NCBI GenBank assembly: GCA_900290245.1
Contig: OKRB01000141.1
Location: 1 to 64,000 of the forward strand
Direction: 5' to 3'
Length of the DNA: 64,000 bases
Source of the DNA: Candidatus Sulfuritelmatomonas gaucii
GTDB taxonomy: Bacteria; Acidobacteriota; Terriglobia; Terriglobales; Acidobacteriaceae
The notes under the pieces were generated by a model. That model searched no databases. It was not told the origin of the DNA and worked only from the letters and a program-made list of their open reading frames with translations. The position numbers and the translations under genes were made by a program. Positions 46,221-63,706 of this stretch are shown here, in pieces (position 1 is the stretch's first letter; each line of letters opens with the position of its first letter).

Positions 46221-46282
46221 CAGGGGTCAGTAATCAGGGGTCAGTGATCAGTTCGCAGTTGATCGTTCACAGTTCGCAGTCT
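46221..46282. repeat. Heptad tandem repeat, NNNCAGT type
   Basis: About eight units at period 7 (GGTCAGT, AATCAGG, GGTCAGT, GATCAGT, TCGCAGT, TGATCGT, TCACAGT, TCGCAGT). It shares the gap between ddl and the 168-residue protein gene with the next array. Confidence 0.8.
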
Positions 46283-46333
46283 GCCCCTGGACTTATTAGT
46301 CAGCCTGGTAACTTAGACACCAGCGAGGCTCCT

Positions 46334-46367
46334 CCTGTTCCCTGTTCCCTGTTCCCTTGTTCCCTGC
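46334..46367. repeat. Heptad tandem repeat, TTCCCTG type
   Basis: Four to five TTCCCTG units with one 8-base variant, ending four bases from the ddl stop. Read on the ddl strand it is GGGAACA repeated. Confidence 0.85.
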
Positions 46368-46371
46368 TTTT

Positions 46372-47541
46372 TCACTCTTCCCGGCTGTACGTCGTCTTGT
46401 TCTTCTCGTCTTGCCGCTCCAGCGCCAGCTCGATCAACCGCGTGATTAGTTCCTTGTAGCTCACTCCCGTCGCCTCCCAAAGCTTCGGATACATGCTGAT
46501 TCGCGTAAACCCGGGCATGGTGTTCACCTCGTTTACAAAGATCCGCCGCTTTCCATCCGGCTCCATCAGGAAATCCACACGCGCGAGGCCCGCCAGGTCG
46601 CATGCCTTGAACGCCGCAACTGCCATCTCGCGTATTTTCCTGGTTTCGGACCGGCTTAATTTGGCAGGGATGATAGGCACCGAGCCTTCTGAAAGATACT
46701 TCGCCTCGTAGTCGTAGAACTCCTTGCCCGGAATAATCTCGCCCACCACGCTCGCCTTGGGATCATCATTGCCCAGCACGGCCACTTCAAACTCACGCGC
46801 GCGCGCCGCCTGCCCGCCGCGGCTCTTTCTGCCGCCCACCCCCTGCTCCACGATCAGCTTGCGGTCGTACTTCGCGGCCAGATCTAGCGCGGGCCCGAGC
46901 TCCTTGCGGTTGTGCGCCTTCGTGATCCCTACCGAGGAACCCAGGTTCGCGGGCTTCACAAACACGGGATACGGGATCGCGCGTTCAATGATTGTGACGG
47001 CTTTGCGCGGCGACTTCTCCCAATCCGCGCGCAGCAGCGTCACGTGCTTCACGATGGGCAAACGAGCCTGGACAAACAAGCGCTTCATCACGTCCTTGTC
47101 CATGCCCGCAGCCGATCCCAGCACACCCGATCCGACGTAAGCGATCCCCGCCAGCTCAAACAATCCCTGGATGGTACCGTCTTCGCCGAAGGTGCCGTGC
47201 AGGACAGGAAAGACGACGTCGATGGCGCTCCCCTCGGGGCCTTGCGGGCCGGGCATGGGTGCCAGCAGTGTCGGAATGCCCTCGTGCAGCAGCTTCGCTC
47301 CCGGCGTGGCGTCGGGATCGCCGGCCCGCAGCCGCCGTGCCACCGCGCTCATGTCGCCGCTCAGCAGCCCATGCGCATCCGCTGCCGCCAGCCAGCGGCC
47401 CTCCTTCGTAATGCCGATCGGTGTGACGTCGAATTTTTCGCGATCAATCGCGCCCAGAACCGACGCGGCGGAGAGCAGCGAAACCTCGTGCTCGCCGCTC
47501 CGCCCGCCAAAAAGAATGCCTACGCGAAGTTTTTTCCCCAT
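46372..47541 (-). CDS. ddl: D-alanine--D-alanine ligase
   Basis: Ddl joins two D-alanines with ATP for peptidoglycan precursors. The 389-residue ATP-grasp chain begins LRVGILFGGRSGEHEVSLLSA and includes VFPVLHGTFGEDGTIQGLFEL, GSGVLGSAAGMDKDVMKRLF, FVKPANLGSSVGI, LARVDFLMEPDG and VNEVNTMPGFTRISMYP, with the metal-binding Glu and Asn in VNEVN. It is about 15-40 residues longer than typical Ddl. Part of that is a basic insert (GGRKSRGGQAARA) between LIVEQGV and REFEVAVLG, beside the ATP site. ATG at 47541. Confidence 0.95.
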   Translation of the reverse strand: MGKKLRVGILFGGRSGEHEVSLLSAASVLGAIDREKFDVTPIGITKEGRWLAAADAHGLLSGDMSAVARRLRAGDPDATPGAKLLHEGIPTLLAPMPGPQGPEGSAIDVVFPVLHGTFGEDGTIQGLFELAGIAYVGSGVLGSAAGMDKDVMKRLFVQARLPIVKHVTLLRADWEKSPRKAVTIIERAIPYPVFVKPANLGSSVGITKAHNRKELGPALDLAAKYDRKLIVEQGVGGRKSRGGQAARAREFEVAVLGNDDPKASVVGEIIPGKEFYDYEAKYLSEGSVPIIPAKLSRSETRKIREMAVAAFKACDLAGLARVDFLMEPDGKRRIFVNEVNTMPGFTRISMYPKLWEATGVSYKELITRLIELALERQDEKNKTTYSREE

Positions 47542-47627
47542 GGGTTGATTGTAGGAGCGCCAACTCCCGTCAAAGTTTCCGACGACACCAGGTTCGCATC
47601 CAGTTCAACAACAAAGCCTCGCCGCCT

Positions 47628-47656
47628 CGCTCCCTGTCTCCCTGTTCCCTTGCTCT
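47628..47656. repeat. Heptad/octamer repeat, TCCCTGT type
   Basis: CTCCCTGT, CTCCCTG, TTCCCTTG units lie about five bases downstream of the arginase stop. On the gene strand it reads AGGGAAC, AGGGAGAC, AGGGAGCG. Confidence 0.75.
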
Positions 47657-47660
47657 GCTT

Positions 47661-48650
47661 CTACAAAATCTTCTTCCCAAACGCCGAGCACGCCAGCTCC
47701 ACCGCAAGATCAGCGGTGCGGTTGTGCTCGTCTATCACCGGGTTTACCTCAACCACTTCGAAGCTCAGCATCCGCCCATGATCGGCAACAATTTCCATCG
47801 CCAGGTGCGCTTCGCGATAGGTTGCGCCGCCGCGAACGGGCGTGCCCACGCCGGGCGCATCGACGGGGTCGATCCAGTCCATGTCGAGCGACACATGATA
47901 GCCCGCGGTTCCCCGCCCTGCCGCGCGCAGCGCCTCTTCCATCACCGCTCTCATGCCGCGCTCATCGATGTCGCGCATGGTGTAGACCTCGGTGATGCCG
48001 GCGCGGCGCAGGTTCTCGCGTTCCGCGGGATCCACATCGCGCAAGCCGATGAGGACCACATTTTCCGCGGCAACCTTCGGCGCGTATCCGAAGATGGTTG
48101 CCAGCGGCTCCGGCCCCAGGCCCAGCAGCGCTGCCAGGGGCATGCCGTGCACATTGCCTGAAGGCGAACTTTCCGGCGTATTGATGTCGGAGTGGGCGTC
48201 GATCCAAAGCAGTCCGATCTTCTTCTGCTGCTGGCGATAAAACTCCGCGACCCCTGAAACGGAGCCGGCCGCCAGTGAATGGTCGCCTCCCAGCAGCAGC
48301 GGAGTCGTTCCCGCCTCCAGCGCCGCCAGCACCGCCTTGGCGGTGCGGGTGCACGTTCCCGCAATCTCCTTCAGGTAGTGGGCATTTTTGCTTCCCGGCG
48401 CCTGCGTTTCGGCGATCTCCACGCGGATGTTGCCCGAATCCGCCACATGGTGACCAAGCGCTTCAAGCCGCGCTTCAAGCCCGGCCACGCGCACTGCCGA
48501 AGGCCCCATGTCCACACCGCGGCGGCTTGCACCCAGGTCCAGCGGTACGCCGATGACGCGAATCCGCCTGCCCGGCAGTTCCGGGGCGCCGCCCGATGTT
48601 TGCCCCGCCGTTCGGGCGGGAATATTCGACGCTTCACGGTTCAGCGGCAT
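47661..48650 (-). CDS. rocF: Arginase
   Basis: Arginase hydrolyses L-arginine to ornithine and urea using two Mn2+ ions. The ATG at 48650 with GGGAGGG upstream gives 329 residues; the open frame reaches 48830 but lacks family support there. Residues 1-28 are a non-conserved leader. Metal ligands are in LLLGGDHSLAAG, WIDAHSDINTP and SLDMDWIDPVDAPGVGTP. RIRVIGVPLDLGASRRGVDMGPSAVR and SFEVVEVNPVIDEHNRT are arginase signatures. The ornithine produced could feed proline or polyamine synthesis. Agmatinase is less likely, given the RRGVDMGPSA opening. Confidence 0.92.
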   Translation of the reverse strand: MPLNREASNIPARTAGQTSGGAPELPGRRIRVIGVPLDLGASRRGVDMGPSAVRVAGLEARLEALGHHVADSGNIRVEIAETQAPGSKNAHYLKEIAGTCTRTAKAVLAALEAGTTPLLLGGDHSLAAGSVSGVAEFYRQQQKKIGLLWIDAHSDINTPESSPSGNVHGMPLAALLGLGPEPLATIFGYAPKVAAENVVLIGLRDVDPAERENLRRAGITEVYTMRDIDERGMRAVMEEALRAAGRGTAGYHVSLDMDWIDPVDAPGVGTPVRGGATYREAHLAMEIVADHGRMLSFEVVEVNPVIDEHNRTADLAVELACSAFGKKIL

Positions 48651-48914
48651 CAGCAAACCCTCCCTCTTGCGAAACCCGCCGGGGCGCGGATCGTCGCTGC
48701 CTTGGCGCCATTTTGGCCGCGGGCCCGGAACCGAAAAAGCAAACGGTACTCGCCCCGAAAGTGCTATTACAACAGATTTTAGTGAGAGTAAGATGATTGG
48801 GAGATACTTCCCCGTAACGTTTCTGCCCAAGGGCAGCCCGGAAGTCCCGACACATCAGGATGAGGGATCCGGGCCGCCGCCTGGGACGTTTGTCCAAGTG
48901 GAGAGATCGCAGCT

Positions 48915-51221
48915 GTGGTAAGGTTCGATCGGATCAATAGCCTTCTCTTCGGGGCCGCGCTTTTTATTTCTGCGGTCCCGTGGGTGGAAGCAGCCTCTCC
49001 AGCCGCCTTAACCAAGGTTGCGGACATCCACGGCCTTACCAACAAACAGGCCAGTCAGCATCTGCCGGTTTCGTTTGAGGCAAACGTCACCTATTTTCGC
49101 TGGTTCGACCAGGACCTGTTCGTCCAGGATGGCGACGCCGCCGTTTACGTCCATGCCACCACGAGCCTCAGGCTCGTTCCCGGCGATCGTGTTCTTGTGC
49201 GCGGCACAACCCGCGAAAGCTTCCGGCCATTTGTCGAAAGCGCCGACATCACGCGCGTTGACCACGGCGCTTTGCCCACGCCGAAGCACCCCACCTTCGA
49301 ACAAATGATCCGGGGCGAAACAGATTGCCAATACGTCACGGTGCGCGCAATCATCCGTTCAGCCGACACCACGCCTGATCCTCGTTCGCCAGTGCCCACA
49401 ATTTATCTGAAGATGCTCGTCGACGGCGCGCCGGCAGATGCCAACGTCGACAGCGACAATCAGCAAGCCATCAACGACCTCCTCGACGCCGAGGTTGAGA
49501 TCACCGGCACAGTGTCTGGCCACTTCGACAACAAAATGCAGCAAACCGGCATTTTGTTCCATATCCAGTCGCTCGATGGAGTCAGGATTTTGAAACGCGC
49601 CGGCTCTGACCCATGGTTGCTGCCCGTGATGCCGATGGATCGCGTGATCACCGGCTACAAGGACATCGACCAGTCGCAGCGCATGCGCGTTCAGGGAACC
49701 ATCACCTATTACCAGCCGGGCTCAGCGCTGGTGCTGCAGGACGGCTCACACAGTCTTTGGATTGGCACCAAGAGTTACAGCCCGATGCGCATTGGCGATC
49801 GCGCTGAAGCCATTGGCTTCCCCGACGTCCAGAACGGTTTTCTCTTCCTCATTCGCAGTGAAGTGCGCGACAGTTCCATCCAGTCGTCCGTTCAGCCACC
49901 GATCCTCACATGGCAGGACCTCTCCCGGGGCGGTAACGTGATGCGCGGCAGGGCGCTCGACCTAGTTTCCACCGATGGCACGGTCGTCGCCGAGGTGCGG
50001 CAATCCACCGAGGACGAATATGTGCTCAACGCCGGCGGGCACCTGTTCTCGGCCGTCCTTCGCCATCCCGACTCACCCGGCCAGGCTCCGCTTCTTCCCA
50101 TGAAAGAGATTTCGCTGGGTTCGCGAGTCCGCGTCACCGGCATCTGCATGCTGCTCAGCGCAGACCCGTTCCACGGCGAAGTCCCATTCAACATCTTGAT
50201 GCGCTCCGAGAACGACATCGTCGTTCTCGCCCGTCCATCCTGGCTGAACACTCATAACGCCGTCCTGCTTGTCACCTGGCTAATCATCCTGGTCCTTGTG
50301 GTCGGCATGCGGGGATGGTACCTGGAGCACAAGAATCGCCGCCAGATCGGATCGCTCGCCTACGTCGAAAAGCGCCGCGCCCGGATCCTCGAAGACATGA
50401 ATCACTCCAAGCCGCTCGCCGGGATTCTGGAGCGAATAACTGAACTGGTTTCGGTGCGGCTCAATGGCGCGCCTTGCTGGTGCCGGGTTGCAGACGGCGC
50501 CACGCTCGGCAATCGCCCTCCACAACTTGATTCTTCGCTGCGCACCGTCGAGCATGTGATTGCCGCCCGCTCCGGCGCAGCGCACGGCACGATCTTTGCC
50601 GCCTTTGACGCACGCACCAAGCCCGGCGCCGCAGAGGATGAGGCCCTGGCCATGGCCGCTGAATTGGCTACGCTGGCCATCGAGACCTCGCGGCTCTATT
50701 CCGATCTCGTGCACCGCTCTGAATTCGATCTGCTGACCGAGGTGCAGAATCGCTTCGCCATGGAAAAGACCCTGCGCTCGCACATTCACGCCGCGCGCCA
50801 ATCGGCCGGCATCTTCGGCCTCATCTACATCGACCTGAACGAATTCAAACAGGTGAATGACGTCTATGGGCATCAGGCCGGAGACCAGTATCTCCAGGAA
50901 GTTACCCGGCGCTTGAAAGGTCAGTTGCGGCCCGGCGATACGCTGGCGCGGCTCGGCGGCGACGAGTTCGCCATCCTGGTTTCCCGTGTGCGCAATCGTC
51001 CCGCGGTGGAGGAAATCGCGGCTCGCCTCGAGCGCTGCTTCGATGAGCCGTTCAAGGGCGACGGATATGAACTGCGCGGCTCGGCCAGCATCGGCATTGC
51101 TCTCTATCCTGAAGATGCCAACTCCGCCGACAGCCTGTTGCGCGCAGCCGACGCCGCCATGTACGCCGCCAAGTACACGAGGCCGGGAAGATCCCGCGGC
51201 CCGCGAGTCTCTGGCGGCTGA
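48915..51221 (+). CDS. Membrane diguanylate cyclase with periplasmic OB-like domains and GAF (copy 1)
   Basis: This 768-residue protein makes c-di-GMP. A signal sequence ends near VEA (residue 26). The periplasmic part, about 30-455, holds at least two OB-fold-like units with the common pattern (FEANVTYFRWFDQDLFVQDGD...GDRVLVRGTT; VQGTITYYQPGSALVLQDGS...GDRAEAIGF). One membrane helix lies at about 457-475 (AVLLVTWLIILVLVVGM), then a GAF-like region (about 500-600). The GGDEF domain has the active-site GGDEF at 681-685 and the inhibitory RxxD (RPGD) five residues before it, so it should be active and product-inhibited. It is a tandem duplicate of the next gene. Confidence 0.92.
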   Translation: MVRFDRINSLLFGAALFISAVPWVEAASPAALTKVADIHGLTNKQASQHLPVSFEANVTYFRWFDQDLFVQDGDAAVYVHATTSLRLVPGDRVLVRGTTRESFRPFVESADITRVDHGALPTPKHPTFEQMIRGETDCQYVTVRAIIRSADTTPDPRSPVPTIYLKMLVDGAPADANVDSDNQQAINDLLDAEVEITGTVSGHFDNKMQQTGILFHIQSLDGVRILKRAGSDPWLLPVMPMDRVITGYKDIDQSQRMRVQGTITYYQPGSALVLQDGSHSLWIGTKSYSPMRIGDRAEAIGFPDVQNGFLFLIRSEVRDSSIQSSVQPPILTWQDLSRGGNVMRGRALDLVSTDGTVVAEVRQSTEDEYVLNAGGHLFSAVLRHPDSPGQAPLLPMKEISLGSRVRVTGICMLLSADPFHGEVPFNILMRSENDIVVLARPSWLNTHNAVLLVTWLIILVLVVGMRGWYLEHKNRRQIGSLAYVEKRRARILEDMNHSKPLAGILERITELVSVRLNGAPCWCRVADGATLGNRPPQLDSSLRTVEHVIAARSGAAHGTIFAAFDARTKPGAAEDEALAMAAELATLAIETSRLYSDLVHRSEFDLLTEVQNRFAMEKTLRSHIHAARQSAGIFGLIYIDLNEFKQVNDVYGHQAGDQYLQEVTRRLKGQLRPGDTLARLGGDEFAILVSRVRNRPAVEEIAARLERCFDEPFKGDGYELRGSASIGIALYPEDANSADSLLRAADAAMYAAKYTRPGRSRGPRVSGG

Positions 51222-51239
51222 CCTCTCTCCCTGGAACTG

Positions 51240-51253
51240 AGATATCGATATCT
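51240..51253. repeat. Perfect 14-bp palindrome between the two cyclase genes
   Basis: AGATATCGATATCT is an exact palindrome, 19 bases after the stop of the first cyclase gene. It could be a binding site for a dimeric regulator or a chance arrangement of ATC/GAT triplets. Confidence 0.5.
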
Positions 51254-51381
51254 GAAGCTCCCATCCACCATTCCCGGCAGGCGGCGGATCTTCGCCCGCA
51301 AACTAATTCTTTTCCCTTTTCCGGCCGATAAGAACTCTCAACGGATGATGCTTCGGCGTCCCGTCGGTGTGTGCTGCGTCC

Positions 51382-53688
51382 ATGAAAAGAGCGGTTGCCT
51401 TATTTGCGATGCTTGCAGGCTGCATGCCGGGTGTGTGCGCAGCCTCGCCCGCGCCGTTGACCACGCTGCGCGCTATTGCAGCGCTCACCAACGCCCAGGC
51501 GAGCCGGCATGTTCCCGTATCGTTCGAGGCGACCGTCACCTATTTTCGCGGGTATGACGCCGACCTGTTTGTTCAGGAAGCCGACACCGCGATCTATGTG
51601 CACACGGCAACAGGGCTCAAGCTGGTTCCAGGAGATCAGGTTCTGGTTCGCGGAACAACACATGAGAGCTTCCGCCCCTTCGTGGATGGCAAAGAAGTTT
51701 TCCGCCTCGGCCACGGCCCCCTCCCCAGACCCGAGCGGGCTAGTATCGCGCAAATGGTCCGGGCTGAGACCGATTGCAGGCTGGTCACCGTTCGCGCTTT
51801 CATCCGCTCCGCCGACATTGTGCCCGACTCGCGCTCCTTTGTGCCCGCGATCTACCTGCGCATGATTGTCGACGGGCAACAGGTGGACGCAAACGTCGAC
51901 AGTAGTGATGAAAACACTCTGAAAGACCTTCTTGATGCCGAAGTCCAGATCACCGGCGTGGTTTCTGGACATTTCGATAACAAAATGCAGCAGACCGGCA
52001 TCCTCTTTCACGTTCAGTCGCTGGCAGACGTAAAGATCCTCGAGCGGCCAGGCTTCGACCCCTGGTCGCTGCCCGTGACGCCCATGGACCGCATGTTCAC
52101 GGGCTACCGCGTGCGCGACCTCACGCAACGCATGCGCCTGGAGGGAACCATTACTTACTATCAGCCGGGGGCCGCGCTGGTTTTGCAGGAAGGTTCGAAG
52201 AGCCTGTGGATCCAAACCGACGACTACAGGCCTCTGCGGATCGGTGATCGCGCCACCGCCATCGGATTTCCAGATATAGAGAATGGCTTTCTCACACTCA
52301 CGCGCAGTGAAGTACGTGACAGTTCTCTACCCGCGCCAATCGCTCCATCTTTATTTGCCTGGCGGGATCTCGCGAGCGGCGGTAATCTGTCCGCCAGTCA
52401 TATCTTTGATCTCGTATCCATCGAAGGTCAGGTGGTTACCGAGGTGCGACAGGCGACGCAGGATGAGTATGTCCTGGAGGCCGGCGGGCACCTGTTCTCG
52501 GCCATCCTTCGTCATCCCGGATCACTGAGCCGTATTCCCCTCCTGCCCATGAAGCAGGTCCCTTTGGGCTCACGCATCCGCGTTACCGGCATCTGCATGC
52601 TGGCCGACGCGAATCCCTTCAATGGAGATGTGCCATTCAACATCTTGATTCGTAACTTCGACGATATCGCCGTCGTTGCCCGTCCACCTTGGCTGAATGT
52701 GCGTCATCTCATGCTTCTCGTCGGTCTGCTGTTGAGCGTGGTCATTGCAATCGGTATCAGAAGCTGGTTCCTGGAACGCAGAGTTCGACATAGAACAGCG
52801 GCGTTGGCATATCTTGAAAGGCGGCGTAGCCGCATTCTCGAAGCCATCAACGGCTCCCGCCCGCTGAGCGAGATCATCGAACAGATTACCGAAGTGGTTT
52901 CTTTCCGGCTGCATGGCGCAGCTTGCTGGTGCGAGATCGCCGATGGCGCGCGCCTGGGCAAACCGCCCCTGAGGATTACTTCACAGCGCATCATCCAGCA
53001 CGAGATCCCCGGCCGGTCAGGAGCATCTTTGGGAACCATCTATGCCGCAATTCATCGCCTGAACAGGCCGCGCCCCGAAGAGTCTGAGGCGCTTTCGCTG
53101 GGCACGAATCTTGCCTCACTCGCCATTGAAACCTCGCGCCTCTACTCCGACCTTGTCCATCGCTCCGAGTTCGATCTGCTCACCGACGTACCCAATCGCT
53201 TTTCACTCGAAAGGAATCTGGAAGCCCTGATTCATGATTGCGGGCAGTTCGCAGGAATCTTCGGCCTGATCTTCATCGACCTCGACCGGTTCAAGCAGGT
53301 CAACGATCAATTTGGACACCAGGTTGGCGACCTGTACCTGCAGCAAGCCGCGCTGCACATGAAACGGCAGCTGCGTCCTGCCGATACCCTGGCGCGGCTG
53401 GGCGGCGATGAGTTCGCGGTCGTGGTTCCCGCCGTGCGCAATCGTGATGATGTTGAGGAGATTGCCCTGCGGCTCGAACGCTCCTTCGACGAGCCGTTCT
53501 CGATCGAAGGCCGCGAGTTGCATGGCTCAGCCAGCGTGGGCATCGCGCTCTATCCTGATGACGCCGGCACTGCAGATGAGCTGCTGAGCAGGGCCGATGC
53601 TGCCATGTACGCAGTCAAGCAATCCCGGCACCGCGGCGGGCAAATGCCTGCAGAGGACTCCGCCCAGGATCTCGCGCACTGCGCATAA
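51382..53688 (+). CDS. Membrane diguanylate cyclase with periplasmic OB-like domains and GAF (copy 2)
   Basis: This 768-residue paralogue is colinear with the preceding cyclase throughout. It shares the same signal peptide, OB-like periplasmic units (VTYFRGYDADLFVQEAD; GTITYYQPGAALVLQEGSKSL), single helix at about 456-475 (MLLVGLLLSVVIAIGIRSWF), GAF-like region, and GGDEF domain with GGDEF at 674-678 and I-site RPAD five residues before. ATG at 51382 starts the signal peptide; a GTG at 51367 adds five residues. Both copies keep the active site and inhibitory site, so neither is a degenerate sensor. The N-terminal ligand is unknown. Confidence 0.92.
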   Translation: MKRAVALFAMLAGCMPGVCAASPAPLTTLRAIAALTNAQASRHVPVSFEATVTYFRGYDADLFVQEADTAIYVHTATGLKLVPGDQVLVRGTTHESFRPFVDGKEVFRLGHGPLPRPERASIAQMVRAETDCRLVTVRAFIRSADIVPDSRSFVPAIYLRMIVDGQQVDANVDSSDENTLKDLLDAEVQITGVVSGHFDNKMQQTGILFHVQSLADVKILERPGFDPWSLPVTPMDRMFTGYRVRDLTQRMRLEGTITYYQPGAALVLQEGSKSLWIQTDDYRPLRIGDRATAIGFPDIENGFLTLTRSEVRDSSLPAPIAPSLFAWRDLASGGNLSASHIFDLVSIEGQVVTEVRQATQDEYVLEAGGHLFSAILRHPGSLSRIPLLPMKQVPLGSRIRVTGICMLADANPFNGDVPFNILIRNFDDIAVVARPPWLNVRHLMLLVGLLLSVVIAIGIRSWFLERRVRHRTAALAYLERRRSRILEAINGSRPLSEIIEQITEVVSFRLHGAACWCEIADGARLGKPPLRITSQRIIQHEIPGRSGASLGTIYAAIHRLNRPRPEESEALSLGTNLASLAIETSRLYSDLVHRSEFDLLTDVPNRFSLERNLEALIHDCGQFAGIFGLIFIDLDRFKQVNDQFGHQVGDLYLQQAALHMKRQLRPADTLARLGGDEFAVVVPAVRNRDDVEEIALRLERSFDEPFSIEGRELHGSASVGIALYPDDAGTADELLSRADAAMYAVKQSRHRGGQMPAEDSAQDLAHCA

Positions 53689-53689
53689 G

Positions 53690-53717
53690 AAAAAGGCCCG
53701 GCTTGCGCCGGGCCTTG
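53690..53717 (-). terminator. Rho-independent terminator of the rpo operon
   Basis: A perfect 10-bp stem AAGGCCCGGC/GCCGGGCCTT (53693-53702 and 53707-53716) with a four-base loop is followed on the minus strand by TTTTTCTT. It lies about 30 bases beyond the rpoC stop. It overlaps the end of the convergent cyclase gene region and can serve as a transcription end from both sides, though the plus-strand side lacks a T-run. Confidence 0.85.
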
Positions 53718-53743
53718 TCTGATCACTACCACTGACCACTTTT
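53718..53743. repeat. Heptad repeat, NNCACTN type, beside rpoC stop
   Basis: GATCACT, ACCACTG, ACCACTT at period 7 lie between the rpoC stop and the terminator hairpin. On the rpoC strand it reads AGTGGTC, AGTGGTA, GTGATCA. Confidence 0.65.
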
Positions 53744-53744
53744 C

Positions 53745-57838
<4,094 letters not shown>

Positions 57839-57930
57839 TCAAGCCCGCCGCGGTGTGTCCCGGGATTCTCTTTAGGGGTCCTTCCTTCCCGGGTAGCGGC
57901 GTTTACCGCTTTCAAGAAGAACCCTGAAAA

Positions 57931-57966
57931 CCAGCTATTAGCTTTCAGTCTTCAGCTCTCAGCTAC
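57931..57966. repeat. Heptad repeat, AGCTNTC/AGTCTTC type, rpoB-rpoC spacer
   Basis: Plus strand CAGCTATTAGC, TTTCAGTCTTCAGC, TCTCAGC runs in seven-base steps within the 261-base rpoB-rpoC spacer. A second set at 58051-58077 (GACTGACAGCTGATAGCTGC) reaches the rpoB stop codon. Confidence 0.7.
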
Positions 57967-58075
57967 ATCCGTGCCTGAGCCGCTGTTACAACTTCCAGCT
58001 AACAACAAATTCCACTTTGCTCCGACTGTCAGTTCAACCTCAATCGAGCGGAAGACTGACAGCTGATAGCTGCTT

Positions 58076-62557
<4,482 letters not shown>

Positions 62558-63328
62558 GATCACTCCTGAGTCTCGTAGCTCCGGCGCTTCGCCCTTTCCA
62601 TCGGGCCGCGCCGGGCCGGCGCCTGAGTCTCATTGGCGTCGGCAATGAACCGAAAGAAATCGAAGATACGGACAAGCGAAACCGAGATTCGGTCCCGCTC
62701 CTGTTACTGCCGGCAGTCCGGAACATTCATCCCGCAGTGCCGGAAAGAACCCAGGTCAGGCGGGTTCTGTGAGAGCCGCGTCAAAAACGCGTGGTGGATA
62801 TTGCCGTTGATCGGGCACCTGCGCTAGACTGCGCACAACTGAGCGAAGCAGGTCCATCGGAAAGACCTTGATATCGAGGGCGAATCCGCAAAAGCAGGTG
62901 GTGTGCGCTCATTCAATTAGATGAACAAATGCCTTGTTTGACGCACCCGGAAGACACGAAAAGCTCGTAAGGACGCAATGCCTCACGAGCGCGGCTTATC
63001 GCCTGTGCTCCCTTCCGAATTTTCTTCCCATTGCCCTCGCCGATCGCAAATCCCGCTTCTGCCGCGAAATGCCAGTTACCCGACCTTCATCAACGGTTGC
63101 CTTGCCTGACCCCAGGGACAAACCGTTGACCCAAAGAACTTTAACAACTCTCGACGCTCTCTCCAAAGAACTTCAAGCTGCCTTTGGACTCAGACGTTCG
63201 CGTGAACGCCACGCTTTGCCTTTCGCGCCGTCCTGCGTTTCCGCTCAGCATGATCGCCGATCGGAGCCGCTGGAACGCGCACTTTATATCGTAGCGCGTC
63301 CCGGCGTCCCATGCAAGTCTCGTGCCAT
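62558..63328. other. Unusually long rplL-rpoB spacer
   Basis: These 771 bases lie between rplL and rpoB, where most bacteria have 100-300. Forward-strand ORFs here overlap and have no domain. There are no heptad repeats or strong hairpins with T-runs; one GAACCC/GGGTTC stem lies at about 62746. The spacer may hold a processing site or a second promoter for rpoB, but I can point to no convincing -10/-35. Confidence 0.45.
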
Positions 63329-63706
63329 TTACTTGATCTCGACGGTCGCGACCCCTTCGAACTTCTTCCGAATGGCCTCGGCCTCATCCTTGGTGGCGTT
63401 TTCCTTGATCGGCTTGGGAGCCCCATCCACCAGGTCCTTGGCTTCCTTAAGACCCAGCGACGTCACTTCCCGTACCGCCTTGATGGTATTGATCTTATTG
63501 GCTCCAGCATCCTTCAGAATGACCTGGAACTCGGTCTTCTCTTCCACCACCGGAGCCGCCGCGCCGGCTGCGCCGCCTGCCACCGCTACGGGCGCCGCGG
63601 CTGCCGCCGAAACACCCAACCTCTCTTCCAGCTTCTTGACCAGGGCCGCAGCTTCCAGCAGGCTCAGGCTCACAATCTGTTCTTCCAACTGCGCTATGTC
63701 CGCCAT
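63329..63706 (-). CDS. rplL: 50S ribosomal protein L7/L12
   Basis: L7/L12 forms the stalk that recruits GTPase factors. The 125-residue chain has the N-terminal dimer helices ([31 protein letters not shown]), an Ala/Val/Gly-rich hinge (residues about 33-52) and the C-terminal factor-binding domain with [44 protein letters not shown] pieces in order. ATG 63706 with GGAG six bases upstream is preferred to a start at 63718. It is the second gene of the rplJ-rplL-rpoB-rpoC operon. Confidence 0.97.
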   Translation of the reverse strand: MADIAQLEEQIVSLSLLEAAALVKKLEERLGVSAAAAAPVAVAGGAAGAAAPVVEEKTEFQVILKDAGANKINTIKAVREVTSLGLKEAKDLVDGAPKPIKENATKDEAEAIRKKFEGVATVEIK

